A DNA stretch of 64,000 nt from Flaveria trinervia (lineage: Eukaryota; Streptophyta; Magnoliopsida; Asterales; Asteraceae), in the NCBI GenBank assembly GCA_025506515.1, contig CM046458.1:38307940-38371939 (forward strand), written 5' to 3'. A model generated the notes under the pieces. The model made no database searches, was not told the DNA's origin, and saw nothing but the letters and a program-made list of their open reading frames with translations. The translations under genes and the position numbers were made by a program. Positions 42,673 to 53,352 of the stretch are shown in pieces (within the stretch, counting starts at the first letter, position 1; each line of letters starts with the position of its first letter).

Positions 42673-45600
42673 TTATTTAAACTCCCACTTATTGATGGCA
42701 AAATGTTGGTCTTTTTCCTTCTTGATCAGTAGAGAAGATGACCCATGTACGCTCCGGCCTGGGAAGAACCTCAAAATTTGTTTGGCAGAGTATGAATGGG
42801 AACTCTGTTTTGGGGAACTGGACACAGAGTTGTTATCCCATTCATGAGATTCACTTCCCCATAATGAGTCTGTATGACTCACGGACATAGGCCTCAAGGA
42901 GAACAATTTGTTCCTCTTGAGAGAGTTCTTCAGCTCCTCCTTCGAAGAAGAACTCGGACCATAGTACTCTGATAAGTACTTCATGGTCCTGCCATTTTTC
43001 AGCTCCACCGTAGTTACCTCCCTGTATACAAATTCATCCGGATGGTTGCCTTCAAGGAGTAACTGGAGCTCATTCTTTTGGATGTCAAGCTTTTTGTATA
43101 ACAACCCCTTCTTAATCATCTTGTTTTCTAGTAAGGCTTGAGGTGTCTTCTTTGCTTGGTGAGCTTTCTTGAATTCATCAATGATTTCCCAAGGTGAGAC
43201 TACAACGGCCAGCATGATGGTAGATTCTATTGTTTTTCGTACTTGGCCGTTGTATCTGTGTGGGATAGTTCTTTTATGGATTCTAGAACTCACCCTGGGG
43301 TCTGGCCATACTCTCACTCTCTCCCTCTGATACTGAAAGGTGTGTCTGAGAGTGTACAGCCTTTGAGCATGCCCTTTCATGGCTTGAATAGATGATGACT
43401 GAGGAAATTCCTTGTCAACCATCTTCAACAGTTGCTCATCGTGCTGTTTCTGCTGTTCTTCTTCTTCTATTTTGACTCTGACCATTTCCCTTTGAGAGTC
43501 GGGTGTGATCATGGATTGACTCTGGGGCTTTGGTAGCTTCAGAACAGCAGAGAGTGGCAGACTATCATCTTCATCCTCTTCTTCTACTTCTTCTAGCCTC
43601 AACACCCTTCTCTTCTTCTTCTTGGGTGCATCATCGGCTGTTGGTTTAGAGGGTGAGGGAATTGGTTTGTGGGTTGTGGTTTTGGTAGTTTTGATGTGGG
43701 AATGTTGACAGGCTGTTCTAGCATTTTGGATGTGAGTTTGGCTTTTGACTGTTTGGCTAGTTCAGTCCTGCTCCCAGCACCAGCTTCATTTAAAACTTCA
43801 ACAATTAAACCTTTTGTATATTCTTCAGACGAACAGATCTTGGTGGTTATTGCCAAGATACTGTCCCTGGACCAAGCTTTGATCTCGATCAATGATCTTC
43901 CAAGATGTTTTGCTATAAATCTGATCATGATCTCCAGCCTTTCTCTTTCTGACACATCATAACTTGACCATCTTGATTGGATTTCTTCAATCTCTAGTCT
44001 TCTGATCTCAGAATCAAGTTTTTCAGTGTCATGGCCTTGCCTAAACAACTGATCAATGATGTTATCCATTGATCTGCTGTGTTCGGCATCAGCCTCTTTC
44101 ACCATCAGCTCCAAGGCTTTCTCTTTTTCATCCTTCTTCTTTTTCTTGTATGTGACATGAAAGTCTTTTGAACTTTCAGTCACTTTCTCCATGGTAGCCT
44201 CCTCCTTCTCTTTTTCCTTCTCTTTCTCAGTCTCCTCAACAACTCCTCAGTTTCCACTACTGTCTCTTCTGTTTCTTTCTCCTTCTCTTTCCTCTTTCTT
44301 TTACCTTTCACTGCTGAACTCTCCCCCTTTTTGGGTGCATTGGTTGCAGGGAATTGAGTAGCAGAAAGTTGTTTGCTCAGAACATTCTCCACCATGGTTG
44401 TAAGACAGAAGAAAGTCTCTCATCAACAGTTTTGATCACCAATTCAGTTAGCTGTGGGGTGATGAGAGATAGGGGATTTTGAAGGATAGCAGCCAGTTGC
44501 TCAGGGGGTTCTGTCCCTGAGGAATGGTGCCAGAAACAGAGGCAGGTGGCTGAGATTTTGTGAGTGGTTGTGTGTTAGGAGACCTTCAGAGGAAGGTGCC
44601 ATCTGTTGGGTGATGTGGTGGCAGATGGTCTTACTCCTTGAGAGAGTTGGTCAAGTAGGTTTTGCAGTCTACTGACTTCCTCCTCTAGGATCGTGTTCTG
44701 GGCAAGAACATCATAGAAGAAGCCCAGGTCATCATCAGCATATGCTGAATCACCTGACCTCCTGCTTGTAGCAGGATATACATGCTCTGGGTGTAGACCA
44801 GATGTAGCATGTGCCCCTTTGTCTTGGAACTGGGGACTTCCAGCCTCAGGACATTGTCCTTCATCGGCTGTTGCCTCTGGTGAGGTCTTAGTTATGTTAC
44901 CAACCTCAGTCTGATCATTGCTGATTCAGAAGAGTTGGCAGCCTCACCAGAAGTTCTTATCTCCATATCAACACCAGGAGATAGAACAGTTAAACCCCTG
45001 TGCTGTGGGTTCTCAGGTGCACTGTATTCCTCCCTCAATATGTAGAGGTATTCCCAGTGGTAAGTGGTTTCTGGGGAGGGGGTGAGGAGTGCAATTGAGT
45101 CAGCACTTGTGCAACTATTAAAGTTGGGCTGTGAGGGGCGGTTGGTTGGGGTACAGGGGAAGAAGCAGTGTGCACCTGGGGTGGATGGTGCTCTTCAATG
45201 GCAATCTCCTCAAGTGAGGAAGATCCCAGATAAGTAGGTGCCCCTTGGGTTGCTGCAGGTTCCTGTTGAGAGGAAGCCTGAGCGGCTGTGGCTGGAGGAG
45301 TCATTGTATCCACTAGGGGGTTGGACTAGTGGATATATCCTGCGTTTGTTGTGCAGGAGCATCCTCAGGGGACTCAATTCCCTGAGTAGCCATTTTGGTT
45401 TTCTTTTGGTGGGTTTGGTGGGGACATTGGATTTGGAGGTGGTGGCTGTGGGTTCCAGCTGCGTGGGTTTTCGCAGCTTGGCAGCCAGTTTGAGTGTCCG
45501 GTCGGAGTTGTGCCGGGAGTATACTTCTGGCAAAACAGCCGTAGCAGGGACTCCCACGCCAACAAGTCCCTCAGCATTAAGCTGGTCTATTATAATGGCC

Positions 45601-46203
45601 ATGATGAACCGTGGATAGAGTATCCAACGGTTGGCAGTTAATTTTTGAGCCATATCTTTGAGCTCTGAAAATATTAATTCGGAAAAGTTCAGTGGTTGTT
45701 GCTCAAGGATAGAATACAATACCTGCTGCCATTTGGTGGACATTTGATCCCAAGACGATGTCTTAGGGGCCAAACATACATTGACCATGTGAAAGATCAG
45801 GCGCTCAGCGTCATTAAAGTGTTTCTTCATGATGGTTGTGGCACTGAGATCACCTTGATATCCATGCTGAGCAAATGATAGATCTATGGTGCCCTTCGGA
45901 TATCCAGCAGGAGAGGTAGCATCACTCAGGTGAAGAATTTTTCGGATTGTTGCAGGAGTAATCACTACTTCTTTGTTGTTGACTACGACCGGAGGGATGT
46001 GTGTTGCTCTCCTCAGTTGTAACCGTAATGTTCATCCAAAATTGGTTCAAGGATTCGGCATGTAAAACAGGGTTCAGAAGGAATGCCTTGTTGTATGGGG
46101 ACTGAACCATAAGATCGATAGCAGCATCGAACTTAGTCCAGATCGGCGATTTCGTGAGGTAGGCAACACAGTTGTGTCGCGGTTTAATTTGCAAAGACGC
46201 CAT
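42673..46203 (-). pseudogene. E5 ORF3
   Basis: ATG at 46203 (65 bases after a TATA box) gives MASLQIKPRHNCVAYLTK, TKFDAAIDL, LNQFWMNI. After a frameshift near 46000: MITPATIRKILHLSDATSPA, HGYQGDLSATTIMKKHF, WDQMSTKWQQVLYSI and WILYPRFIMAIIIDQL (45965-45570), which is the shared ORF3 domain. Then a Pro/Thr/Gln-rich stretch (45313-45035), a Lys/Glu-rich part (44395-43599) and a C-terminal part open over 310 codons (43605-42673: YNGQVRKTIESTIMLAVVVS, ELQLLLEGNHPDEFVYREVT). Four or five frame changes. No known domain in the C-terminus. Confidence 0.8.
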
Positions 46204-46282
46204 GGAAATTTGTTGGAGAGGAACGTTAGGTTTGAAGAAGAGATGAAGTATGGAGAGCTCAGGTTAAGGGTATATATAGGGT
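46204..46282 (-). promoter_or_regulatory. ORF3 core promoter and leader of E5
   Basis: CCTATATATACCC (46270-46282 in element direction) is a strong TATA box. It is followed by a CT-rich leader (GAGCTCTCCATACTTCATCT) and the ORF3 ATG 65-70 bases further on. The spacing (about 30 to the start site, short leader) fits a plant polymerase II promoter. Clearest internal promoter in the window. Confidence 0.7.
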
Positions 46283-46309
46283 ACGGGTGAGGAAATGACT
46301 GAAGGATGT

Positions 46310-46940
46310 GGTGTTAGTCATCAGTAGTTTTAAACGACCGTTGACATGGTATTATCCTTTCAGACGTTGAAACAGCTGAAGTCGCGGGTTAGGCATCAGT
46401 AGTTTAGAAAACTACTGAAGACCGTGGTTTTGACTTCAGGTGATTGAAACAACTGAGGACATGGTGTTTGTCATCAGTAGTTATGAAACTACTGAAGACA
46501 GTGGTTTAGTCATCAGCTGTTGTAAACACTGAAGACTTGGTATTAGTCATCAGTAGTTATAAAAACTACTGAAGACGTGGTTTTGCTTCAGTTGTTTAAA
46601 ATGAAACAGCAGTGGTACAAACGACTGAGGAGAAAGTTCTCGAGCTGTTTTCGTCAATTCTTAGCTTTTCAGCTGTTTCAAACTGTCCTCAACACATTCA
46701 TCAGTCTTTATGGCTGATTTCAGTTGTTTCATAGGACATCAGTACTTATCTGTTTTTACTGATTTCAGTAGTTATGACTACATCAGTAGTTGTAACTACT
46801 TCAGTAGTTTAGAACAGATGAAGTACTTCAGTACTTGTGAGAACTTTTAGCCTTCAGTAGTTATAAAAACTACTGAGTTAAAAGAGCTCATCAGTACTTA
46901 TATGTGACAGGCACTCATGATCATCAATATGAATTACTGA
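46310..46940 (-). repeat. family C hairpin array in E5 spacer
   Basis: Many copies of CATCAGTAGTT and AACTACTGAAGAC facing each other, for example CAGTAGTTATAAAAACTACTG near 46550. The same motif fills the E5 LTR. The array covers nearly the whole spacer between the RNase H stop (46960) and the TATA box. Confidence 0.87.
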
Positions 46941-46959
46941 GATCATCAGTAGTTGTCAC

Positions 46960-47505
46960 CTATTCTAGCTGCAGCATACCAAGCCTTAACACCAGGTTTT
47001 GGAAAGTTGAACTATCCAAAGGCTTAGTAAAGATGTCTGCAAGCTCATCAGCACTGGGCACAAACTTAGGATCAATCAGACCTTTTTCAAAACAATCTCT
47101 TATAAAATGATGTCTGATCTCTATATGTTTGGTCCTAGAGTGCTGGACTGGATTTTTGACAATGCAAAGAGCTGAAGCACTATCCATTAACAATGGAGTC
47201 TTAGTCTCTGTAATGCCATAATCCAAAAGTTGGTTTTGAAGCCAGAGTACCTGAGATGTACAGCTTGCAGCAGCAATGTACTCTGCTTCCGCAGTGGATG
47301 TAGCAACTGAGGTCTGTTTCTTGCTCTGCCAAGAAATCAAGCAGTTGCCTAGGAATTGACATCCACCAGAAGTTGATTTCCTGGTCAACTTACACCCTGC
47401 ATAGTCACTGTCAGAAAAAGCAACTAATTTACCAGAATGGTTGGTAGAATACCATAAACCTAGAGATGGAGTGCCTTGCAGATCTAAAGATCCTCTTGAC
47501 TGCAA
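46960..47505 (-). CDS. E5 RNase H
   Basis: Open for 181 codons: TPSLGLWYSTNHSGKL, FSDSDYAGCKL with catalytic Asp, STAEAEYIAAAS with Glu, MDSASALCI with Asp, HSRTKHIEIRHHFIRDCF, and FTKPLDSSTFQNLVLRLG at the end. All catalytic residues are intact. A frameshift near 47470 separates it from RT, so no full Pol can be made without correction. Confidence 0.9.
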   Translation of the reverse strand: MQSRGSLDLQGTPSLGLWYSTNHSGKLVAFSDSDYAGCKLTRKSTSGGCQFLGNCLISWQSKKQTSVATSTAEAEYIAAASCTSQVLWLQNQLLDYGITETKTPLLMDSASALCIVKNPVQHSRTKHIEIRHHFIRDCFEKGLIDPKFVPSADELADIFTKPLDSSTFQNLVLRLGMLQLE

Positions 47506-48620
47506 TCAGATGAGACTCTTTAGGTGCAGCCTGAAATCTAGCACAAACACATGTAGCAAACATAATATCTGGTCTAGAAGCTGTTAAATACATCAAGGAC
47601 CCAATCATACATCTGTAAAGTGTTTCATCAACCACTTTACCTTTCTGATCTGAATCCAGTTGTGTGGTGCTGCTCATGGGAGTAGAACAGGGCTTACAGT
47701 TTTGTAAATCAAACTTTTGCAAAAGATCTTTTGTATATTTGGATTGATGAATAAAAATTCCATCAGCCTTTTGTTTGATTTGCAACCCCAGAAAGAACTG
47801 TAATTCTCCCATGGCACTCATTTCAAACTTCTGTTGCATCAACTTTGTAAAGGCATCACACAACTTTGGATCAGAGGATGCAAAAATGATATCATCTACA
47901 TAAATTTGAACAAGTAGATTATGCTGCCCAGCTTTCTTAATAAATAAAGTCTTGTCTATGGAGCCTCTAGTGAAATTGTTTTCCAGAAGAAAGTTTGATA
48001 ATGTCTCATACCAGGCTCTGGGAGCTTGTTTTAACCCATAAAGAGCTTTATCAAGCTTATACACCCAATTAGGATGTTTGTTGTCCTCAAAGCCTGGAGG
48101 TTGACATACATAAACCTCTTCTTTAACTTTTCCATACAAAAATGCACTTTTGACATCCATTTGAAAACTTTAAGTTTTGATAAGCAGCATAAGCTAAAAA
48201 CAATCGAATTGCTTCCAGTCTGGCTACAGGGGCAAAGGTTTCATCATAATCAATACCTCTTCTTGTGCAAACCCCTGAACAACCAGTCTGGCCTTGTTCT
48301 TAACAATAAGCCCATTTTCATCAGTTTTGTTCCTAAACACCCATTTAGTGCCTATTGCACACTTACCTGGAGGTAGAGGAACCAGTTCCCACACTTGCTG
48401 TTTCTTGAACTGAAGAAGCTCAAGCTGCATGGCATCAACCCATCCATTGTCCTTTAAAGCAATGTGATAATTCTTTGGCTCTTGCTGACTGATGAAGAGA
48501 GCATAGAAGCAGAATTTGACAATTGACTTCTTGTTGATACTCCAGCAGTGATATCACCAATGATTTGAGACATGGGGTGATTCTTCAGATCTTGATACAC
48601 AATGAGATCTGTGCAAGTGT
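47429..48620 (-). pseudogene. E5 reverse transcriptase
   Basis: HPMSQIIGDITAGVSTRSQL (about 48590), GTKWVFRNKTDENGLIV, RLVVQGFAQEE (48430-48224), then one base lost in a run of A near 48265 and one T lost near 48170, then 243 open codons (48160-47429) with KSAFLYGKVKEEVYVCQPPG, LVQIYVDDIIFASSDPKL (active site intact) and GSLMYLTASRPDIMFA. Each lesion seen is a one-base deletion. Confidence 0.9.
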
Positions 48621-48752
48621 TTGTAGCCGGTTCAGCAGCAACAGATGGTGATGGTGAATCATTTCCTTGAAACCAATCAGTGGATGGTAATTCAAAGGAA
48701 GTTGAATTCGAAGAAATCTCATCAGCATTTGTTGTGGATGGTGCTACTGGCG

Positions 48753-50366
48753 CTACAGGAACATCAGGTCTAGTTGATCAGGCAGCTGATCACTAAACCT
48801 GAAGAGGTGAGTACTGCAATCATCATCATCATCAGCAGTACCACCAGGTGGTGAACTGTTGACAGGAGCAACAGCAGGAGTTTGATAAGGAACATATTGC
48901 AGTATGTCCAGATCAAATAACTCCACAGGACTTTGTGGAATCTTGTCCTTTGGAGATTCATTAAACTTAACATGTAGAGTTTCTTCAACCATCTTTGTTC
49001 TGCAGTTGAAGACTCTGTATGCTTTGCAAGTAGATGAATAACCAACAAAGTATCCTGCATCCACCTTAGGATCAAATTTGTGGAGTTGATCCTTTGTGTT
49101 GAGAATAAAACAGGGACACCCAAATGCTTTGAAAAATGAAATCAGTGGAGCCAAATGATGGAGAACTTCATATGGAGTCTTCATCAACCTCTGATTTACT
49201 AAAACTCTATTTTGCACATAACAAGCTGTGTTGACAGCTTCGGCCCAAAAGGTCAATGGCAAACCTGAGTCAGCCAGCATGGACCTTGCAGCTTCAATGA
49301 GGGTCCTGTTCTTTCTCTCCACTACTCCATTTTGTTCCGGAGTCCTTGGAATGCTGAACTGCCTTTTGATTCCCTTTGAGAGATAGAAGTCAAGTGTATG
49401 ATTTCTGAACTCAGTTCCATTATCACTCCTGATACACTTGACTGGAAGGGAATACTGCTTCTCAATGTACAGCACAAAGTGGATAATCTTCTGAGCAGCC
49501 TCATCCTTTGAATGTAGAAAGAAAGTCCATACAAATCTGGAGTAATCATCCACAATTACCAGACAGTATTTCTTCTTTGCCATGCTCATTACTCTCACAG
49601 GACCAAATAGATCCATATGCAGTAATTGCAAGCAGGCAGTGGACTTGGACACTTCAATAGGAGGAAATGAGACCTTGTGCTGTTTTCCTTTTAAACAAGC
49701 AGTGCAAGTTTCATCACAGTGGAACTCCTTTATTGGTAAGCCTCTGACTAAACTATTGTGGCTAAGCTGATTCATGTTTTTGAGATTAACATGACCAAGC
49801 CTCCTGTGCCACAGTTTAGATTCTTGAGAAGAGGCTTTGGAAAATAGGCAAGGATTACCTTTGAGATCTATCTTCTTAGAGAGATCTAAGGCATACACTC
49901 TTCCTGTCCTGTTGGCTTTCAGGAGAGTGTGATCATCCAACACCTTGTCAATCAAGGGCAAAACTTTGGATGACAGAATCCTACAGTTTTGACTTGTGAA
50001 AAGGGCAACATGGCCTTTATCACACATTTGACTGACACTCAAGAGGTTGTACTTGAGATTTTCCACATGATTAACATCATCAAATTTGATTTCTCCATTG
50101 GAGACAAAGCCCTTACCGATGATGTAACCCCTAGCATCATTGCCAAAAGAGACAAATCCCTTCTTTCCTTGAGAGTAGTCATGAAGAAGAGAGATGTTCC
50201 CAGTCATGTGCATGGATCCCCCACTGTCTACATACCAGATGCTATTTTGGCATGTTGAAGAACCCTGCAATAATAAACAATCAGTTAGTTTTAGAGACCC
50301 AAACCTTTTTGGTTTTGGGCCTGGTCTCATCAATAGATGGTAAACTAGCATGTTTATTTGTAACAA
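48753..50366 (-). CDS. E5 protease, pre-integrase and integrase
   Basis: 537 open codons. Protease WYVDSGGSMHMTG (Asp kept, DSGG where DSGA is usual); pre-integrase HHCC: LWHRRLGHVNLKNMNQL then CTACLKGKQHKVSF; integrase D,D,E: VDDYSRFVW, RSDNGTEFRNH, PEQNGVVERKN; C-terminal GCPCFILNTKDQLHKFD, and an Asp-rich end. The best preserved pol segment of the window. A frameshift near 48770 cuts it from RT. Confidence 0.93.
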   Translation of the reverse strand: MLQINMLVYHLLMRPGPKPKRFGSLKLTDCLLLQGSSTCQNSIWYVDSGGSMHMTGNISLLHDYSQGKKGFVSFGNDARGYIIGKGFVSNGEIKFDDVNHVENLKYNLLSVSQMCDKGHVALFTSQNCRILSSKVLPLIDKVLDDHTLLKANRTGRVYALDLSKKIDLKGNPCLFSKASSQESKLWHRRLGHVNLKNMNQLSHNSLVRGLPIKEFHCDETCTACLKGKQHKVSFPPIEVSKSTACLQLLHMDLFGPVRVMSMAKKKYCLVIVDDYSRFVWTFFLHSKDEAAQKIIHFVLYIEKQYSLPVKCIRSDNGTEFRNHTLDFYLSKGIKRQFSIPRTPEQNGVVERKNRTLIEAARSMLADSGLPLTFWAEAVNTACYVQNRVLVNQRLMKTPYEVLHHLAPLISFFKAFGCPCFILNTKDQLHKFDPKVDAGYFVGYSSTCKAYRVFNCRTKMVEETLHVKFNESPKDKIPQSPVELFDLDILQYVPYQTPAVAPVNSSPPGGTADDDDDCSTHLFRFSDQLPDQLDLMFL

Positions 50367-50689
50367 CAGCCTGAGAGGAAGAAGATGGTGCAGAAGAGGA
50401 GTCCTTTGGCTTAGACCTCCTTTTCTGTGGTTTCAACATAGGAGAATCTAGTTGGTTAACTCTACCCAACAGATGTTGTACCATCATCACCAGCTGTGTC
50501 TGATTTTGTGATAAAGCTTTCAGCTCATCAGACACATTGCTAGTGGAGTTAGATAAGGTCCTATGTTGCACCTTCTTCTTTTGAGCACCCTCAGCTGTCA
50601 CCTGTTTAACTCCTTCCTTTTTGAATTGCTTTAAGGACTTAAGGGTTACAGGATTTGATGTTGCTGATACAAATGTGGTCTCAAACTCA

Positions 50690-51882
50690 TTTTTCATTTT
50701 TACCATTTTTCATTAATTTCTTCCTTTGTTTGAGTTTGGAACCTCTTTTGTACCAACAATCATCTGTAAGATGATTGAACAAACCACATACTTCACATGG
50801 TTTCTTCTTCATCTTAGGTTGATCATCAACTAAAGATGTGAAGCAACTGAAGACTTGTTCTTCAATGCTTTGGAAGCATTGGTTGCTTTCTTGACAGCAT
50901 CTTAGTAGTCTTCAAACTCTTTCTACTGCCAGTTTTCTTCTCTTCAGTACTGACAGCAGTTGAAGTTTGAACTTCAGGAGTTGAATCCTGCTCTCCAGTC
51001 CTTTCAGGACCTTCAGGATTGACTCCTGAGTTGATCAACTTATTGATCATGTGAATGTCAGCATTTGGACCATCAACATCAGCTGATAGGTTCAAAGAGG
51101 ACTTGATACTGACTGCTACTTCTGATTGTGCTGTATCAGAAGGTAGATCACATGACTTGATGGATTGGTTATCACTCTCACCATCAGATTCTACCTCTGC
51201 TCTTGGGGTAAAATCTGTAGGTGGAGCAGTGTGATTGTAACCAATTCCAAACTTCACATTTGAAGCAGATTGCTTACTAAGAAGCATTTCAAAACCTTTG
51301 CATGATTGTACCCATCTATCACACTCGACCTGGGTAACTGCAAGGGTTTCTTTGAGATCTTTGTACTTCTCTAAAAGTACATCTTCTCTAGCCTTATCAT
51401 CAATTATTTTGCAATTCAGTTTATAAACCTCATCATTTTTATCTTTGAGCACAAACTCAAACTCAGCTTTGTTTTTGGAAATTCTTGTTCTAGCTCAATG
51501 TTCTTATTAATTAAAGCTACATTTGCTTCTCTAATGGAAGCAAATGCTGCTATGCATTGTTCAGACATAATTTGGCTTTTGCCTCAGAGGATACCTGTGA
51601 TACCTGAGGTGTAGAGGCATTGGAAGATGAAGTATCAGCAGACTCCAAAGCCATAAGAGCTAGATTCCCAAAAGGACTGTCACCACCATGTTGACCAGCA
51701 CCTGAGAACAGTTGATCATGACCAGACAAGTCATCTGGTAAACTGCTCCAGTCAACAACTCCTGGGGTGAAGAAGCTGTGTTGTTGAGATGAAGGTTGTT
51801 GATGAGATGGGGAAGGCTGAGGTTCTGGTAATGCATGAGGTTGTGGTGTCATAGGAACTTGAACTTGACTTGACTGTGGCAT
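50690..51882 (-). pseudogene. E5 Gag tail: coiled coil and second zinc knuckle
   Basis: After the main Gag frame: Gln/Pro/Ser-rich segment (51882-51550), a frameshifted Asn/Lys-rich stretch, a probable coiled coil (51452-51260: DKAREDVLLEKYKDLKETL), acidic Ser-rich sequence to 50862, and a second CCHC knuckle CEVCGLFNHLTDDC near 50755-50800 with correct spacing. It corresponds to 22860-23908 of E3. Confidence 0.8.
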
Positions 51883-53117
51883 GTAATAACAAGGGTACTG
51901 ATAGGCATTTGACCCTGAGGAACAAAATATGCCGGAGATTGTTGTTGAGGATGATGGCTAGATGTGACAGGATGTTGCCCTCTGTTTTGTTGACTGTTGC
52001 CAGGAAAAGTCACAAAGGGTGCAGTAGAGTTTGATCCAGTTGATCTACACTCTCTTGCAAAGTGTCCAAGCCGTTGGCATTTGTGACACCTCAACTTGCT
52101 CTTGTCAAAACCAACTTTGGTTTTGCCAGAGAGTCCTGGGAATTTTCTTCCAGTTTTTTGTAGAACTTCTGAGATGATATTTATCAAGGCCATTTGGCTC
52201 AAAATATCCATCTCTTCTAAGTCATCATCAGCAATCCCCTTGAGATCATCCATAATGAAACATAAATTGTCATTATTACCACCAGTAAACTGACCATCAA
52301 CACTTACAAATGCAGAATTAGAAGTGCTCGAAGAGAAATTAATATGCTCATCATACTGGCATTCAGATGCAGCATATTCTGACTCATGACCCACCAAGGC
52401 AGTGTTGCCTTGAATAAAGTCTTCAGTGAGCTTTCCAGATGAAGACAGCTTTCTCTTCTGTTCTATCTCTCTCTCAAAAGTGAGCAATTTCCCATGGAGT
52501 TGGGTGAGAGATAGTTTGTCCAAACTTGCACTGGAGCGTAGGACAATAGTATATGTGTCCCATCTCTCAGGCAGTGATCTGAGAAATCTGTTATTCATCT
52601 GAATATTGGTGTATTCAAGTTTGACCATTTTTAGTTCAGAGATCAAACAAGAAAACCGCTCATATTGTTGAGTCAGTGTCTCACCCTTTCTATGAGAGAA
52701 TGTCTCATATTGTTGGGCAAGAATTTCTCTATTATTTGCCAAGACCTCATCTGTTCCTCCAAATTGTTCTTTCAAAGCAATCCAGAGGTCATGGGCAGTT
52801 TCATGATGCATTAGCCCAGAATAGATTTCATTGGGCAAAGCCATGGCCAGAATTCCATGGGCTTTTGCATCAATCTCAAGCAACTTTTTATCCTCATCTG
52901 AATATTGCTCCCTCCTCTTCGGAACCATTTGATTGGTTTCCGGGTTATTCACCATAGGCTTGTGTGGACCATGTACCACTGATGTCCAACACCCTGCGCT
53001 GTTAACAGACAGGTGATGGAGCATACGTCTTTGCCATATGTTATACTCATTCCTAACCAGCATAGGAGGCTTGGTTGAGGAACCAGTATTGTGAGGATCA
53101 TTGGAGGGAGTGGTCAT
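51849..53117 (-). CDS. E5 Gag
   Basis: 422 open codons from ATG 53117 (MTTPSNDPHNTGSSTKPPML). UBN2-type Copia Gag: NEYNIWQRRMLHHL, AHDLWIALKEQFGGTDEV, RFSCLISELKMVKLE, LPERWDTYTIVLR, and an intact zinc knuckle CHKCQRLGHFAREC near the C-terminus. The start is the first ATG after the leader. Intact as a structural protein; a frameshift near 51900 separates it from the tail. Confidence 0.93.
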   Translation of the reverse strand: MTTPSNDPHNTGSSTKPPMLVRNEYNIWQRRMLHHLSVNSAGCWTSVVHGPHKPMVNNPETNQMVPKRREQYSDEDKKLLEIDAKAHGILAMALPNEIYSGLMHHETAHDLWIALKEQFGGTDEVLANNREILAQQYETFSHRKGETLTQQYERFSCLISELKMVKLEYTNIQMNNRFLRSLPERWDTYTIVLRSSASLDKLSLTQLHGKLLTFEREIEQKRKLSSSGKLTEDFIQGNTALVGHESEYAASECQYDEHINFSSSTSNSAFVSVDGQFTGGNNDNLCFIMDDLKGIADDDLEEMDILSQMALINIISEVLQKTGRKFPGLSGKTKVGFDKSKLRCHKCQRLGHFARECRSTGSNSTAPFVTFPGNSQQNRGQHPVTSSHHPQQQSPAYFVPQGQMPISTLVITCHSQVKFKFL

Positions 53118-53338
53118 TTTCAGTTCAAAAACAGTTTAGTTCAAGTTTTAAAAAGTTTTAGACAAACCACAACAAACTCAATGAGAACCAAGAATAAGAT
53201 CTCAGGATGAATGAGCAGAAATACAGAAAAATCAATCTCTATAACCGTTTCTTGCAAAAACAAAAGCTAATTCAATCAAACTTGGATCTAGAATAGCAGT
53301 TTCAATGATCAATTATTAGATCGATCAATGATTAACCT
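53118..53338 (-). other. E5 leader
   Basis: Untranslated region between PBS and Gag ATG; nothing notable. Confidence 0.75.
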
Positions 53339-53350
53339 GCTCTGATACCA
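53339..53350 (-). other. E5 primer-binding site
   Basis: TGGTATCAGAGC in element direction, two bases from the LTR end; initiator tRNA-Met type. Confidence 0.93.
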
Positions 53351-53352
53351 TT

